Below are positions 52,019 through 61,689 of a stretch of 64,000 nucleotides of DNA, in pieces. This stretch comes from Leeuwenhoekiella aequorea. GTDB taxonomy: Bacteria; Bacteroidota; Bacteroidia; Flavobacteriales; Flavobacteriaceae. The translations under genes were made by a program, and so were the position numbers. Numbering within the stretch: the first letter of the stretch is position 1; the number at the start of each line of letters is the position of its first letter. The stretch covers positions 62,001 to 126,000 of the forward strand of contig NZ_QOVM01000006.1 in assembly GCF_004104375.1 (NCBI RefSeq). The letters are read 5' to 3'. A model generated the notes under the pieces. The model saw nothing but the letters and a program-made list of their open reading frames with translations. It did not search any database and was not told the DNA's origin.

Positions 52019-52300
52019 TCTAGACTTATTAATATATTCCGTAGCCAGATTTTCTATTTGAGAATCTGATTGGTTCTTGTTTTGAAGAAGCCATGCGTCA
52101 ATTTCTGTCTTTTCAAAAAACAGGGACTTTCCATTTGGTTTTGAAAATGGAATTACATTGTTATGTACAAGTTTATAGATATAGGATCTCTTGTAACCTG
52201 TGTAGTTAATTAAGTCTTCTACGGTAAGAATTTCTTTTGCAGAACCAATAATTAGTTTTTCTAATCGGTTCAATTTTTCAAGGATTAAATGGTTTTCCAT
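52010..52300 (-). CDS. excisionase-like helix-turn-helix protein
   Basis: A 96-residue protein with a MerR/excisionase-type HTH (HTH_17): L-T-V-E-D-L-I-N-Y-T-G-Y-K-R-S-Y-I-Y-K-L-V near 24, then P-F-S-K-P-N-G-K-S-L-F-F and E-I-D-A-W-L. Such proteins act as directionality factors for the integrase or activate replication genes. It lies between the integrase side and the replication genes, on the same strand. Confidence 0.82.
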   Translation of the reverse strand: MENHLILEKLNRLEKLIIGSAKEILTVEDLINYTGYKRSYIYKLVHNNVIPFSKPNGKSLFFEKTEIDAWLLQNKNQSDSQIENLATEYINKSRKK

Positions 52301-52375
52301 TGCTTTCTATTTGTGGATTAACGAAAGCAAAGGTGGGCAATGTAAAAGTTGCAAAATGCCGATTATTAAGGCATC

Positions 52376-53197
52376 TTAATCTTTTTTTGTCTTAACCTTT
52401 TGAAAAATAGACTCTATCTTTTTGTCAATTTTTATTCTAGCATTAGTGTAAGAAACTTCTATTGAATTTCTGGTTGATTTTTTATTTATGTTATCAAAAA
52501 TTTCCAGAAACATATCCAATGTAAAATCATCACTATTATATTTTAGTTGGTCAAAAAAATATTTTGTTTTAATGTTATTCATATTTAATTTAAAAGCCGG
52601 TGTTTCTGGAATGGTACCGTTATTAAGTATATTTATGAAAAGCCTGTAATCAATTTCATCAGAGTCTTCGTTAATCAGCTCTATTAAATTTTTATCATTA
52701 AGATTTTCATAGATTAATTTCAATTGTTCCCTAGTCCATTTTATTTCATAAAGTTTAGCATTTCTGGCCAATTTTTTCTTTTGAGCCTTCGGGATGAAAG
52801 TTTTTTTGAAATTTTCAAGCCAGGTAAAAAGTAAAAAGAAGTTGCATACTAGAAAAATCTGAAAAAACAAAGTGGAAAAGTAACGGGTAATTGATAAATC
52901 TTTGCTTAAATGGTGGTATTGAATAATAATAAACACACTCAAAGCTCCAAATACTATATACGTAAAGAGACGAGGTCTTTCTATATTTTTATCGAAAAAA
53001 TCTGTTTTTAAGTTAAACATGTAGGCTAAAGAATATTTCACAATAACCTTAAGCTCTTTAACTATTAGAATAGATGTCATCAAAGTCATAGATAGAGTTA
53101 TGAAGAAGTAACCTATTTGAAAATTGAAATAATTTATCAAAATGGAAATTAACATGCCAAATATGAATACAGTTATAAATAATTTATTGTGATTCAT
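52376..53197 (-). CDS. membrane protein of unknown function next to the integrase
   Basis: A 273-residue protein with about four membrane helices in the first 130 residues (F-I-F-G-M-L-I-S-I-L-I, I-V-F-G-A-L-S-V-F-I-I-I and others) and a charged, helical cytoplasmic part after that (T-R-E-Q-L-K-L-I-Y-E-N-L-N-D). I do not recognise a family. The gene overlaps the integrase gene by 4 bp, so it is made together with it. Confidence 0.6.
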   Translation of the reverse strand: MNHNKLFITVFIFGMLISILINYFNFQIGYFFITLSMTLMTSILIVKELKVIVKYSLAYMFNLKTDFFDKNIERPRLFTYIVFGALSVFIIIQYHHLSKDLSITRYFSTLFFQIFLVCNFFLLFTWLENFKKTFIPKAQKKKLARNAKLYEIKWTREQLKLIYENLNDKNLIELINEDSDEIDYRLFINILNNGTIPETPAFKLNMNNIKTKYFFDQLKYNSDDFTLDMFLEIFDNINKKSTRNSIEVSYTNARIKIDKKIESIFQKVKTKKD

Positions 53198-54321
53198 AAT
53201 TCTAGTATCGGTATTAAATTAGAAGCCTCTTTCATTTTTTGATCTACAATTTTCGCATAAATAGCTGTAGTTCTTATTTCTCGATGCCCTAAACGTTTTG
53301 ATACAGTATAAATATCAGCTCCATTTTCTAATAGAAGTACGGCATTTGTATGCCTAGCACTGTGAAAGGTAATATGCTTAGAAATACCAGCTCGATTACA
53401 CCAACGAACTATCTCATTATTATAAACTGCGGAATATTTTAAACCAATAAATACCCTATCTATAGGTTCTTTACGATCACCTAAGAGATCACGCGCTTGT
53501 TTAGAAATATAGAGATACTCTACACCGTCAGTTTTTTCTTGTCTGAAATTGATGCGACTTGTATCGCCTTCGTCTCTAACTTTAGCCCACTGCATTTTAT
53601 TAATGTCAGACCATCTTAAGCCTGTTAAGCAAGAGAAGAGAAATGCAGATTTTAGAGTTTCATATTTACAAGGTGTTTTAGCTAATTTCTGCACCTCTTG
53701 AAACGTCAGGTATTCTCTTTGGCTTTCTGCTTGTTCAAAAGATTTAACTTTAGTTGCAATGTTTATTGACAAATACCCTTCATTAAACGCAGCCCTTAAA
53801 GCTGCTTTAAACTTGTTAAAATAGGAATATTTTGAATTTAGGGATAGGGGAAGGTCACTTTTTGTGTGCGCTTCCTTATCAAAATAACGACGTACATTTT
53901 TTACGAATTTTTCATCAATTTCTTCAAAAGTTGTATTTGCAGAAATGTGACGCTTTAAATGTACTAGAGTAGCTGTCCAATTTCCATAGTTTTTTGGACT
54001 ATCACTTTTCTCTTCAACCTTTTCTATAAAAAAGTCAAAGAAGCGTCTTTTAGATTTTGTTGTATTTTTAATATTGAAGCGACCTTGATAGAATTCAGCT
54101 TCTCTAATAGCTAAAATCTTTTTGGCTAAAGCTAGAGTTTCCTTATTGCTTTTTCTTTCATTAGCATTTTTGGGTTCTCCATAGAGGGATAATTTTAAAT
54201 TTTCATTATCTCGAATATGTCTTCGTTTTCCCTCCGGGGTTATTTCAGAACCTTTATAGTATTCTATAGATAGACTGATTTTACCACTCTTTAATTTTCG
54301 CTCTCTTAATGATATCTTCAT
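53194..54321 (-). CDS. tyrosine site-specific integrase of the element
   Basis: Catalyses integration and excision at mnmE. The 375-residue protein has an N-terminal arm-binding part, a SAM-like core-binding domain (about 90-195, N-Y-G-N-W-T-A-T-L-V-H-L-K) and the catalytic domain. The catalytic residues are R236 (T-G-L-R-W-S-D-I), H320-x-x-R323 (H-S-A-R-H-T), H346 (L-G-H-R-E-I) and Y355 (A-I-Y-A-K-I). It starts 150 bp from the att core inside mnmE, the usual place for an integrase next to its attachment site. Confidence 0.92.
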   Translation of the reverse strand: MKISLRERKLKSGKISLSIEYYKGSEITPEGKRRHIRDNENLKLSLYGEPKNANERKSNKETLALAKKILAIREAEFYQGRFNIKNTTKSKRRFFDFFIEKVEEKSDSPKNYGNWTATLVHLKRHISANTTFEEIDEKFVKNVRRYFDKEAHTKSDLPLSLNSKYSYFNKFKAALRAAFNEGYLSINIATKVKSFEQAESQREYLTFQEVQKLAKTPCKYETLKSAFLFSCLTGLRWSDINKMQWAKVRDEGDTSRINFRQEKTDGVEYLYISKQARDLLGDRKEPIDRVFIGLKYSAVYNNEIVRWCNRAGISKHITFHSARHTNAVLLLENGADIYTVSKRLGHREIRTTAIYAKIVDQKMKEASNLIPILEL

Positions 54322-54470
54322 GATGTAGTACGATTGTACTGCATTGCAATAAAATGCGGTACATATGAAGTAACGAATATACTAACAAAGTAAATAAGAG
54401 AAAAGGAAAAATATATTAATAAGCTGTTATTCAGCTAAAAGAAACAAAAGTAAACGAGAAGAAATACATT

Positions 54471-54486
54471 TTATTTGCCAATACAA
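54471..54486. repeat. proximal att site (attL) inside the mnmE 3' end
   Basis: TTATTTGCCAATACAA covers the stop codon and last codons (C-I-G-K) of mnmE on the minus strand. The other copy is at 34109-34124. The integrase gene begins just beyond. Confidence 0.8.
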
Positions 54487-55886
54487 AAATTAGCAAAAAT
54501 ATTACCCAGCAGTTCGTCGTTTGTAACCTGGCCGGTGATTTCACCAAAGTGATATAAAGCTTCTCTAATGTCAATTGCCATTAAATCACTGCTCAACCCA
54601 TCATTGATCCCTTGTTGTACTTTTTCGATTTCTTCAAGGGCTTTTAGGAGGGCGTCGTAGTGGCGGGAGTTGGTAACTAAAGTCTCGTTATTGCGAAGAG
54701 CGCCCATATTTACAAATTGCAGTAATTGTTCTTTTAACTCATCTACGCCAGTACCGGTTTTAGCAGAAATTAAAAGCACTGCAGATTTAGAATTTTCGGG
54801 TATTAATTGAGATAATTGTTCGTTAATGCTGTGTTGTTCCGCTTCGGTGAGGTGGTCTATTTTATTTGCGACCAATACTAAAGGTTTATCCGGAAAACGG
54901 TTGCGTATTTTCTGAATTTCAACAATAAATAGATCGGGTTGATTTCTAAACTTATCAGCATTAATGAGGTAAAGAACCACCTGAGCCTGTGTGATTTTTT
55001 CAAAAGTTTTTTTGATTCCCAGGCCTTCTATGACATCTACAGTCTCACGTATTCCTGCAGTATCTATAAAACGAAATCCAATTCCGCCTATTGAGAGTTC
55101 GTCTTCAATGGTATCTCTGGTTGTACCTGCGATATCGCTTACAATAGCACGTTCTTCATTAAGAAGTGCATTGAGTAAGGTCGATTTTCCCACATTGGGT
55201 TCGCCTACTATGGCTACCGGAATTCCGTTTTTAATAACGTTTCCAGTGGCGAATGAATCGATAAGACGTTTTAAAACACGTGTTATTTTTGTGATCAGAT
55301 TCTGAAATTCTTCGCGATTGGCGAACTCTACATCTTCTTCAGCAAAATCAAGTTCGAGCTCGATAAGCGATGCAAAATCAAGTAATTCCTGACGTAGTTG
55401 AGCTATTTCGTTAGAAAAACCACCACGCATTTGTTGCATTGCGATTTGATGTGCACCGGCATTATCGCTGGCGATCAAATCGGCTACAGCTTCTGCCTGG
55501 CTCAAATCCATCTTACCATTTATAAATGCGCGTAAGGTAAATTCACCGGCTTTAGCAGCACGACAGCCTTTCCTAAATAAAAGCTGAAGTATTTCTTGCT
55601 GAATGTAGGAACTTCCGTGACACGAGATCTCAATGGTAGGTTCTCCCGTATAGGATCGCTTCCCTTTAAAAATGGAAACCAGCGCTTCATCAATAATACG
55701 ATTATCGTCTTTTATATTTCCAAGATGCAGAGTATGGGTATCTTGATCTTTAAGAATCTTTCCGCTTTTAGCATCAAAAATGGAAGAAACAATATCAATC
55801 GCGTTTTCTCCCGAAACACGGATTACTGCTATCGCTCCCGCACCGGGAGCAGTTGCCAATGCGGCTATGGTATCTTGAATTTGCAT
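54471..55886 (-). CDS. mnmE: tRNA modification GTPase MnmE (TrmE)
   Basis: With MnmG it modifies the wobble uridine of tRNAs. The ATG at 55886 (471 residues) gives the standard beginning Q-I-Q-D-T-I-A-A-L-A-T-A-P-G-A-G; a longer start upstream is out of family. G-domain motifs are G-E-P-N-V-G-K-S-T near 225, D-I-A-G-T-T-R-D near 248, D-T-A-G near 270 and N-K-I-D near 340. The C-terminus ends N-F-C-I-G-K, with the catalytic cysteine. These last codons are the att site, so they were probably supplied by the element on insertion. Confidence 0.97.
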   Translation of the reverse strand: MQIQDTIAALATAPGAGAIAVIRVSGENAIDIVSSIFDAKSGKILKDQDTHTLHLGNIKDDNRIIDEALVSIFKGKRSYTGEPTIEISCHGSSYIQQEILQLLFRKGCRAAKAGEFTLRAFINGKMDLSQAEAVADLIASDNAGAHQIAMQQMRGGFSNEIAQLRQELLDFASLIELELDFAEEDVEFANREEFQNLITKITRVLKRLIDSFATGNVIKNGIPVAIVGEPNVGKSTLLNALLNEERAIVSDIAGTTRDTIEDELSIGGIGFRFIDTAGIRETVDVIEGLGIKKTFEKITQAQVVLYLINADKFRNQPDLFIVEIQKIRNRFPDKPLVLVANKIDHLTEAEQHSINEQLSQLIPENSKSAVLLISAKTGTGVDELKEQLLQFVNMGALRNNETLVTNSRHYDALLKALEEIEKVQQGINDGLSSDLMAIDIREALYHFGEITGQVTNDELLGNIFANFCIGK

Positions 55887-55932
55887 AGCGACAAAATTAC
55901 GAAATATTGGCGGCGATACACCGTACAAATAA

Positions 55933-55964
55933 AAGTCCCCTGCAAAAGAATTTACAGGGGACTT
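55933..55964 (-). terminator. terminator after the 56060 gene
   Basis: Perfect 10-bp stem AAGTCCCCTG / CAGGGGACTT with a 12-nt loop; on the minus strand it is followed by TTTTATTTG. It separates the secreted-protein gene from mnmE. Confidence 0.85.
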
Positions 55965-56059
55965 ATCAACTAACCAACCAAAAAAATCAAACTAGATCTC
56001 GCTAATCAGGCGAGTCTTCTTTCACGGAAACTATACCTGGTTTTTAAGCATTTGCTTCA

Positions 56060-56617
56060 TTACCTGCGGCTTCGGTCTCCATATACTTCTATAACTTTTA
56101 TATTTAAATTAATTTTATCTTTTCCGTTAGATAAATTACCGGTTTGCTTATAAATACGACCGCTTCTGTCATAATGCATTTTTGCATTACCTATCTGATC
56201 TAAGCGTCCTTTTTTATATTTTACAGGAATAGCGCCTATGCGAGATACTTGACCATTTCGTAAATAATCAATTGTTAAAGTACCTATCTGGGTTACTTGT
56301 CCACTACGATTATATTGCACATATCCTTTGCGATAATTTGCACCAGTATTGTAATTCATCTTATGATTACCCGGATGGTAAACCTCTTTCACATATTTAC
56401 CATTTATGCGAGTTGATGACGGAGTTACATTAAAATCTAATGTTCCATTAGGATAGACTAGAAACTCGACACCGCGCTCTATAAAAATCACCGGACTCAT
56501 CACCGTTGAGTTTATAATTAGATTATCATCAGGGGCTGTTACTTGTGCAAAATCTGCTGCCTGTGCAGTAGCTCCGATTACGAAACTTGCTGCTAAAAAA
56601 AGTAATGTGCGTTTCAT
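56060..56617 (-). CDS. secreted protein with internal repeats, unknown function
   Basis: A 185-residue protein with a signal peptide (K-R-T-L-L-F-L-A-A-S-F..., ending A-Q-A). Its second half holds about four copies of a 20-residue repeat built on Y-x-R-x-G-Q-V-x-x-I-G-x-L-x-I-x-Y (from about 95 to 165), similar in style to YD/RHS-like or antiparallel beta repeats. It has no lipobox. Function is unknown; a surface or periplasmic repeat protein is likely. Confidence 0.65.
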   Translation of the reverse strand: MKRTLLFLAASFVIGATAQAADFAQVTAPDDNLIINSTVMSPVIFIERGVEFLVYPNGTLDFNVTPSSTRINGKYVKEVYHPGNHKMNYNTGANYRKGYVQYNRSGQVTQIGTLTIDYLRNGQVSRIGAIPVKYKKGRLDQIGNAKMHYDRSGRIYKQTGNLSNGKDKINLNIKVIEVYGDRSRR

Positions 56618-57015
56618 GTCTATCTGTATTTTAAGTTAATCCTTAAGAACTAACTGTGTTATACTTTAGACTTTTCAAACCTCGTGCCAAACTTAAAATA
56701 TGTCCTTTATTTTGCTATCGCGGAATGTTTTTCGTCAATATAATGTGTTGAAAACCAATTAGTATAAGTGTAGCTAATCTGTAAAATTCTTTTTAATTTA
56801 TCTAAGAACTGAAGCATCAAATAAACAGAAAGTTCTCCTGTTCCAATAAATTTAGCGCAGGTTAGTTGAAATATTTTTCGAGAGAGATCTTAAGAATGAT
56901 GTGAGTTTTTGAAAACACTTTCTGTTTTACATTGTAAAACAGGTAAAACAATTAAAAACAAAAAATCCTTCTCCGCTATGGAGAAGGATCGGGGATAGGA
57001 TTTAATATTAAATAA
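56618..57015. other. intergenic region, 398 bp
   Basis: Between the secreted-protein gene and the uvrA stop. Apart from the uvrA terminator at 56965-56989, no ORF or strong structure was found. The promoter of the 56060 gene must lie near 56630. Confidence 0.5.
56965..56989 (-). terminator. terminator of uvrA
   Basis: Perfect 10-bp stem ATCCTTCTCC / GGAGAAGGAT with a 5-nt loop; on the minus strand it is followed by TTTTTTG and more T. It ends the uvrA transcript. Confidence 0.88.
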
Positions 57016-59799
57016 TTAAAGTTTTTCCTTTAAATATTCAGCTGTGTAAGACTTCTTATTTTTTGCTACCTCTTCCGGAGTGCCCGAAGCGATTAAATAG
57101 CCTCCATCTTCGCCTCCGTCAAGTCCTAAATCTATTACGTGATCTGCACATTTGATCAAATCAAGATTGTGTTCTACCACTATAATCGAATGTCCTTTTT
57201 TTATCAAGGCTTCAAACGAAGTCAATAATTTCTGAATATCGTGAAAATGTAGTCCGGTGGTAGGCTCATCAAATATGAAGAGATTTTTTTCTTTAGTAAT
57301 TCCTTTAACCAGAAAAGATGCCAATTTTATTCGCTGCGCTTCCCCACCCGAAAGGGTAGAAGAGCTTTGTCCTAAAGTTACATAGCCCAGGCCTACGTCC
57401 TGAAGCGGCTTTAGTTTTCGGGTAATTTTATCCTGTTTATGTTCTGTGAAAAATGAAATTGCATCATCTATAGTGAGATTCAAGATATCATCTATATTCT
57501 TATCTTCAAAAGTAACTTCAAGAACTTCTTTTTTAAAGCGCTTTCCTTTACAGACTTCGCATTCCAGATGCACATCGGCCATAAATTGCATTTCTATGGT
57601 TACTTCTCCTTCACCTTTACAGGTTTCGCAGCGCCCGCCATCTACATTAAAAGAGAAATGTTTTGTCTGGAAATTACGGATTTTACTCAGTTTTTGCCCT
57701 GCAAATAAAGATCTAATATCATCATACGCTTTGATATAGGTAACGGGATTAGATCGTGATGATCGACCTATAGGATTTTGATCAACAAATTCAATGTGAT
57801 TTATTATGTCAAACTTACCAGCTATACCAGTCATCTGACCTTCTTTTTCACCAAAACCACCTGTTTCTTTAAGTAATGCGGGATACAGTAATTTTTTTAC
57901 CAGTGTACTTTTTCCACTACCCGAAACACCGGTTACGGCTACAAATACACCTAGCGGAAAGCGAACATCCATATTCTTTAAGTTGTTTTCACGAGCTCCT
58001 AAAACATCAACATAATATTTTGAGGTACGGCGCTTTTCAGGAACTTTAATTTCCATAGTGCCGTTAAGATATTTAGCGGTGAGAGATTCACTTTTTAAGA
58101 TAATATCATAAGTGCCCACAGCTACGAGATCTCCACCAAAGGTTCCTGCTTCGGGCCCAATATCAATAATCTCATCTGCGGCTTTCATAATATCTTCATC
58201 GTGTTCTACCACAATAACTGTATTACCTAGATCACGCAGGTTTTTGAGCACTTCAATAAGACGCTCTGTATCTTTAGGATGCAGGCCTATACTGGGTTCA
58301 TCAAGTATATACATCGAGCCTACAAGGCTGCTTCCTAGTGAGGTGGCCAGATTAATACGTTGTGATTCACCACCAGATAATGTATTAGACTTTCGATTAA
58401 GAGTAAGATAGGTGAGACCTACTTTTGCTAGAAACTCAAGTCGGCTTTCTATTTCCGTAAGCAAGCGTTTTGCAATTGTAGCATCGTGTTCGCCAAGTTC
58501 TAATTTTTTAAAAAAATCAGCTACTTTATTTAGCGGAAGTCCTACTAGATCTGTGATTGTAGCGCCACCTATTTTTACATAGTTGGCTTCTTTACGCAGG
58601 CGTTTTCCGCCACAGGTTTTACATTTTGTTTTTCCGCGATAGCGAGATAACATTACTCGATTCTGAATCTTGTATGCCTTAGATTCCAGATATTCAAAAA
58701 ATTGATTTATACCTTCAAAATGGCTGTTTCCATTCCATAATAAATTCTTTTGCTCTTCAGAAAGTTCGAAGTAAGGTTTATGAATAGGAAAATCAAATTT
58801 GTAAGCTGCATTCACCAGTTGATCACGATAATAGCTCATACTATCTCCACGCCAGGGAAATACCGCATTTTCATATACAGAAAGTGCCGTGTTAGGAATT
58901 ACAAGATCTTCATCAATCCCAATGACATCACCATAGCCTTCGCAGGTAGGACAAGCCCCATATGGATTATTAAAACTGAATAAATGTACATTAGGTTCTA
59001 AGAACGTTATGCCATCAAGCTCAAAACTATTACTAAAATGACGCTGTTTACCAGTAGCCAGATCTTCAATATAAGCTTCCCCTTTTCCTTCATAAAAGGC
59101 AGTCTGTATAGCATCTGCTAATCGGTTTTCAAAATCCTCATCATTCTTTGTGATAATTCGGTCAACTACTAGAAATAATTTGTCTGAAGCTTTAATTGAA
59201 CCGGCCTCCTCAATACGCACCACGTCGTCATTTACTTTTATACGTGCATATCCTTGTTGTTGAAGAATATTTAGTTTTTCTTCGATCTTTCGGTCTTTCT
59301 CAACAATAAAAGGAGCTAGAAGTAACAGTTTACTACGCTCCTCAAACCCCTTTACATAATCAACGATATCGGTAACCGTATCTTTTTTTACTTCATCTCC
59401 CGAAATCGGAGAATAGGTTTTGCCAATACGCGCAAAAAGAAGTTTTAGATAATCATATATTTCGGTACTGGTGCCTACTGTAGAACGCGGATTTGTACTA
59501 TTTACCTTTTGTTCAATTGCTATAGCAGGAGCGATCCCTTTTATATAATCTACTTTAGGTTTGTTAAGTCTGCCTAAAAACTGTCGCGCATACGATGATA
59601 AACTCTCTACATACCGGCGTTGTCCCTCGGCGTAGAGTGTATCAAAAGCGAGACTTGATTTACCCGAACCTGATAAACCGGTTATAACAACAAGTTTATT
59701 CCGTGGGATAATTACATTTATATTCTTTAGGTTGTGCAGTTTTGCACCTTTAATAATGATATTTTTTTTAGGATCTGCATTAGAAACGTCAATAATCAT
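57016..59799 (-). CDS. uvrA: excinuclease ABC subunit A (UvrA)
   Basis: DNA damage recognition subunit of nucleotide excision repair, 927 residues, close to the usual size. It has two ABC modules with Walker [10 protein letters not shown] near 42 and G-V-S-G-S-G-K-S-T near 620, the signature L-S-G-G-E-S-Q-R near 475 and L-S-G-G-E-A-Q-R near 825. The zinc modules are C-P-T-C-E-G near 283, C-K-T-C-G-G near 395 and C-E-T-C-K-G/C-E-V-C-K-G near 725. Single gene with its own terminator. Confidence 0.97.
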   Translation of the reverse strand: MIIDVSNADPKKNIIIKGAKLHNLKNINVIIPRNKLVVITGLSGSGKSSLAFDTLYAEGQRRYVESLSSYARQFLGRLNKPKVDYIKGIAPAIAIEQKVNSTNPRSTVGTSTEIYDYLKLLFARIGKTYSPISGDEVKKDTVTDIVDYVKGFEERSKLLLLAPFIVEKDRKIEEKLNILQQQGYARIKVNDDVVRIEEAGSIKASDKLFLVVDRIITKNDEDFENRLADAIQTAFYEGKGEAYIEDLATGKQRHFSNSFELDGITFLEPNVHLFSFNNPYGACPTCEGYGDVIGIDEDLVIPNTALSVYENAVFPWRGDSMSYYRDQLVNAAYKFDFPIHKPYFELSEEQKNLLWNGNSHFEGINQFFEYLESKAYKIQNRVMLSRYRGKTKCKTCGGKRLRKEANYVKIGGATITDLVGLPLNKVADFFKKLELGEHDATIAKRLLTEIESRLEFLAKVGLTYLTLNRKSNTLSGGESQRINLATSLGSSLVGSMYILDEPSIGLHPKDTERLIEVLKNLRDLGNTVIVVEHDEDIMKAADEIIDIGPEAGTFGGDLVAVGTYDIILKSESLTAKYLNGTMEIKVPEKRRTSKYYVDVLGARENNLKNMDVRFPLGVFVAVTGVSGSGKSTLVKKLLYPALLKETGGFGEKEGQMTGIAGKFDIINHIEFVDQNPIGRSSRSNPVTYIKAYDDIRSLFAGQKLSKIRNFQTKHFSFNVDGGRCETCKGEGEVTIEMQFMADVHLECEVCKGKRFKKEVLEVTFEDKNIDDILNLTIDDAISFFTEHKQDKITRKLKPLQDVGLGYVTLGQSSSTLSGGEAQRIKLASFLVKGITKEKNLFIFDEPTTGLHFHDIQKLLTSFEALIKKGHSIIVVEHNLDLIKCADHVIDLGLDGGEDGGYLIASGTPEEVAKNKKSYTAEYLKEKL

Positions 59800-60117
59800 A
59801 GCTAATATTCCGCAGCGCGGTTTTTTAAAACTTTGAGTATTAGTTCAAAGTTATTTATGAAATACAATCTTCGAAGCTGTAAGCTACCGGAAGTCAATTT
59901 TTTTAAATACAAAGATAATTTATAGTATTGATACTCAATCACAGATTTGCCCAACGTCCTGTTAATGTTAAAATTGTACGGGAGTAGTTGTTTATTTGGA
60001 ATGAAAGTTGTTATATTTGGCTCAACATTAACTACAAAGCGATAAGCCTATTCTTGAAAATTACTTTTTAAATTATTGAATTGATCCTAAGGGTCTTTAA
60101 ACTACAAAAGTGATTTT
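59800..60117. other. intergenic region, 318 bp
   Basis: Divergent region between uvrA and the sigma factor gene. It holds the predicted sigma-gene promoter at 59988-60019; nothing else clear, and no LexA-like box was recognised before uvrA. Confidence 0.5.
59988..60019 (+). promoter_or_regulatory. probable promoter of the sigma factor gene
   Basis: TTG at 59988-59990, 21-bp spacer, TATATTTG at 60012-60019 (exact TAnnTTTG). The ATG is at 60118, giving a leader of about 90 nt. Confidence 0.6.
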
Positions 60118-60702
60118 ATGGAAGATTTATTAAATGCTGACTCAGCACTTGTCAGTAAATATATTCAGGGCGAAGAAAGCGCTCTTTCTGTTCTTATTTC
60201 AAGACATCAACAACGTATATATAGTTTTATTTATTCTAAGGTGTATGACCGAGATGTAACTGAAGATATTTTTCAGGATACATTTATAAAAGTTATACGT
60301 ACTCTGAAGCGTGGCGGTTATAATGAAGAAGGCAAATTTTTACCTTGGGTAATGCGTATCGCTCACAACCTGGTAATCGATTATTTTAGAAAAAATAAGC
60401 GTATGCCTAAGTTTGACAACACCGGTGATTTTAATATTTTTTCTGTTTTAGGAGATCCTGAATTGAATGCCGAAAAGCGTATTATTAAAGATCAAGTAGA
60501 GCAAGATGTACGCAAACTTATAGAAGAGTTACCTGAAGATCAGCGTGATGTATTGGTTATGCGTATCTATAAAGACATGAGTTTTAAGGAGATAGCAGAA
60601 TCTACAGATGTAAGTATTAATACGGCTTTGGGGCGGATGCGTTATGCGCTTATAAACCTTAGAAAAGTGATTGAGAAAAACAATATAATTTTAACAAATT
60701 AA
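60118..60702 (+). CDS. ECF-like RNA polymerase sigma factor
   Basis: A 194-residue sigma-70-family factor. Region 2 is seen in R-H-Q-Q-R-I-Y-S-F-I-Y near 29, D-V-T-E-D-I-F-Q-D-T-F near 45 and W-V-M-R-I-A-H-N-L near 79; region 4 in E-L-P-E-D-Q-R-D-V-L-V near 139, F-K-E-I-A-E-S-T near 159, and N-T-A-L-G-R-M-R-Y. It has no anti-sigma factor gene next to it. A 48-codon gene follows on the same strand and may be on the same transcript. The regulon is unknown. Confidence 0.88.
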   Translation: MEDLLNADSALVSKYIQGEESALSVLISRHQQRIYSFIYSKVYDRDVTEDIFQDTFIKVIRTLKRGGYNEEGKFLPWVMRIAHNLVIDYFRKNKRMPKFDNTGDFNIFSVLGDPELNAEKRIIKDQVEQDVRKLIEELPEDQRDVLVMRIYKDMSFKEIAESTDVSINTALGRMRYALINLRKVIEKNNIILTN

Positions 60703-60761
60703 TTTAGACTAAAAGACATTTGTGTGCGTTATAGAAGTCAATTAATCTTTAACGACACTAG

Positions 60762-60908
60762 ATGGAAAACATTTACTCTAAAAAATCTCCTTTTCAAAAC
60801 AACAAAATGAATCCTTCTGAGGATACCGTAAATCGGATTTTAAATTATTCTAAGGCTTTAAGTGTTATGAATACCAAGATTGGGAAAGTCGATAACTTTC
60901 TCAACTAA
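60762..60908 (+). CDS. 48-residue protein downstream of the sigma factor
   Basis: A short ATG-started frame of 48 codons and stop, 59 bp after the sigma gene and just before a terminator. The product is polar at the start (M-E-N-I-Y-S-K-K-S-P-F-Q-N-N-K) with a likely helix (D-T-V-N-R-I-L-N-Y-S-K-A-L-S-V-M). The fixed position between a sigma gene and a terminator supports it as real. It could be a small regulator of the sigma factor; this is not proven. Confidence 0.6.
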   Translation: MENIYSKKSPFQNNKMNPSEDTVNRILNYSKALSVMNTKIGKVDNFLN

Positions 60909-60913
60909 AAGAA

Positions 60914-60940
60914 AAGACTCGCTGAAAAGCGGGTCTTTTT
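60914..60940 (+). terminator. terminator of the sigma operon
   Basis: 10-bp stem AAGACTCGCT / AGCGGGTCTT (one T-G wobble), loop GAAA, T run. It also lies before the convergent lipoprotein gene end. Confidence 0.85.
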
Positions 60941-60948
60941 TATTTTAA

Positions 60949-61584
60949 TTAATTCTCGTAGTATGTGTATTCTGAAACAACACGTTCTACATTATCAAAT
61001 TCCTGTAAGCCATCGCTTTCAATCTTTAGGGATTCTTCATTGGTAGGCTCAAAATCCTTGGGTAAGTAATATGATTTTTTTAAATAGCTGGTTAGACTTC
61101 CGTATTTGTCTGTCTTCCTATTAGTCATAAAATATTTTCTGTAAGGAAAATTATTGTCCTCTTGATAATATTCTATAATAGCCTGCAATCCTTCAGAATC
61201 GTAAAGTTCGTAGGAGGTAGGAAGATCAGATTCTGGAATTTCATAGTTTTTAATTAGTGTAGCGCTGGTATCTCTGCATACTAAGGCTACTTCATTGTCG
61301 TATAGACAAATTTTTGTTCCGGTAATTTTTTCCTTGTATTCCGGAAAATCACTAATGGTATCTTTTGGTTCGCTAAGATGATCTATATACAGAATTGGAT
61401 TTTCTTTTCTGTCAAAATGCATTTCTGAGTATTCTATAAGTTCTTCTTGTTCGTCATTGTTAATTGCATAGTGCTTATCTATACGTGTTTTTACAGGTTT
61501 TGATTTAGCAGAAAATTGAGCGGTATTTTTTTGCGAATTACAGGCCGTAAGTAAAATTATAAGAGATAGGAATAGGTATTTCAT
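60949..61584 (-). CDS. hypothetical lipoprotein
   Basis: A 211-residue lipoprotein (lipobox L-T-A-C near residue 15). The rest is polar with a beta-rich middle and many Asp, Glu, Lys and Tyr residues (for example N-E-E-S-L-K-I-E-S-D-G-L-Q-E-F-D). No domain is recognised. It stands alone on the minus strand between two terminator-type regions. Confidence 0.6.
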   Translation of the reverse strand: MKYLFLSLIILLTACNSQKNTAQFSAKSKPVKTRIDKHYAINNDEQEELIEYSEMHFDRKENPILYIDHLSEPKDTISDFPEYKEKITGTKICLYDNEVALVCRDTSATLIKNYEIPESDLPTSYELYDSEGLQAIIEYYQEDNNFPYRKYFMTNRKTDKYGSLTSYLKKSYYLPKDFEPTNEESLKIESDGLQEFDNVERVVSEYTYYEN

Positions 61585-61689
61585 CTAAAATAAGGATTGA
61601 TTAATTGGATAGAAGTTTTTCATTTAGCAAGTTTAACGCTAAGCGATTTCTAATTATTAGTTAATATTTCTATTTCATTAAAATAAAAA

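Larger units (their letters stand above)
34109..54486. mobile_element. 20.4-kb integrative mobilisable element with defence island, inserted at the mnmE 3' end
   Basis: Boundaries are the two att copies at 34109-34124 and 54471-54486. Inside lie an integrase next to mnmE, an excisionase-like HTH gene, replication and mobilisation genes, and a defence cargo of about 10.7 kb. No VirB4, VirD4 or other conjugation pore gene is present, so it should need a helper to transfer. The order mnmE - att - integrase is the same as in trmE-inserted islands of the SGI1 kind. Genes inside look more AT-rich than their chromosomal neighbours (by eye). Confidence 0.82.

Noticed and set aside
34109-54486. Self-transmissible conjugative element (ICE)
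   Set aside because: Relaxase and MobC are present, but no VirB4, coupling protein or other pore gene was found in the 20 kb.
58112-58411. Plus-strand frame inside uvrA
   Set aside because: Antisense shadow of a highly conserved gene; serine/arginine-rich and unlike any protein.
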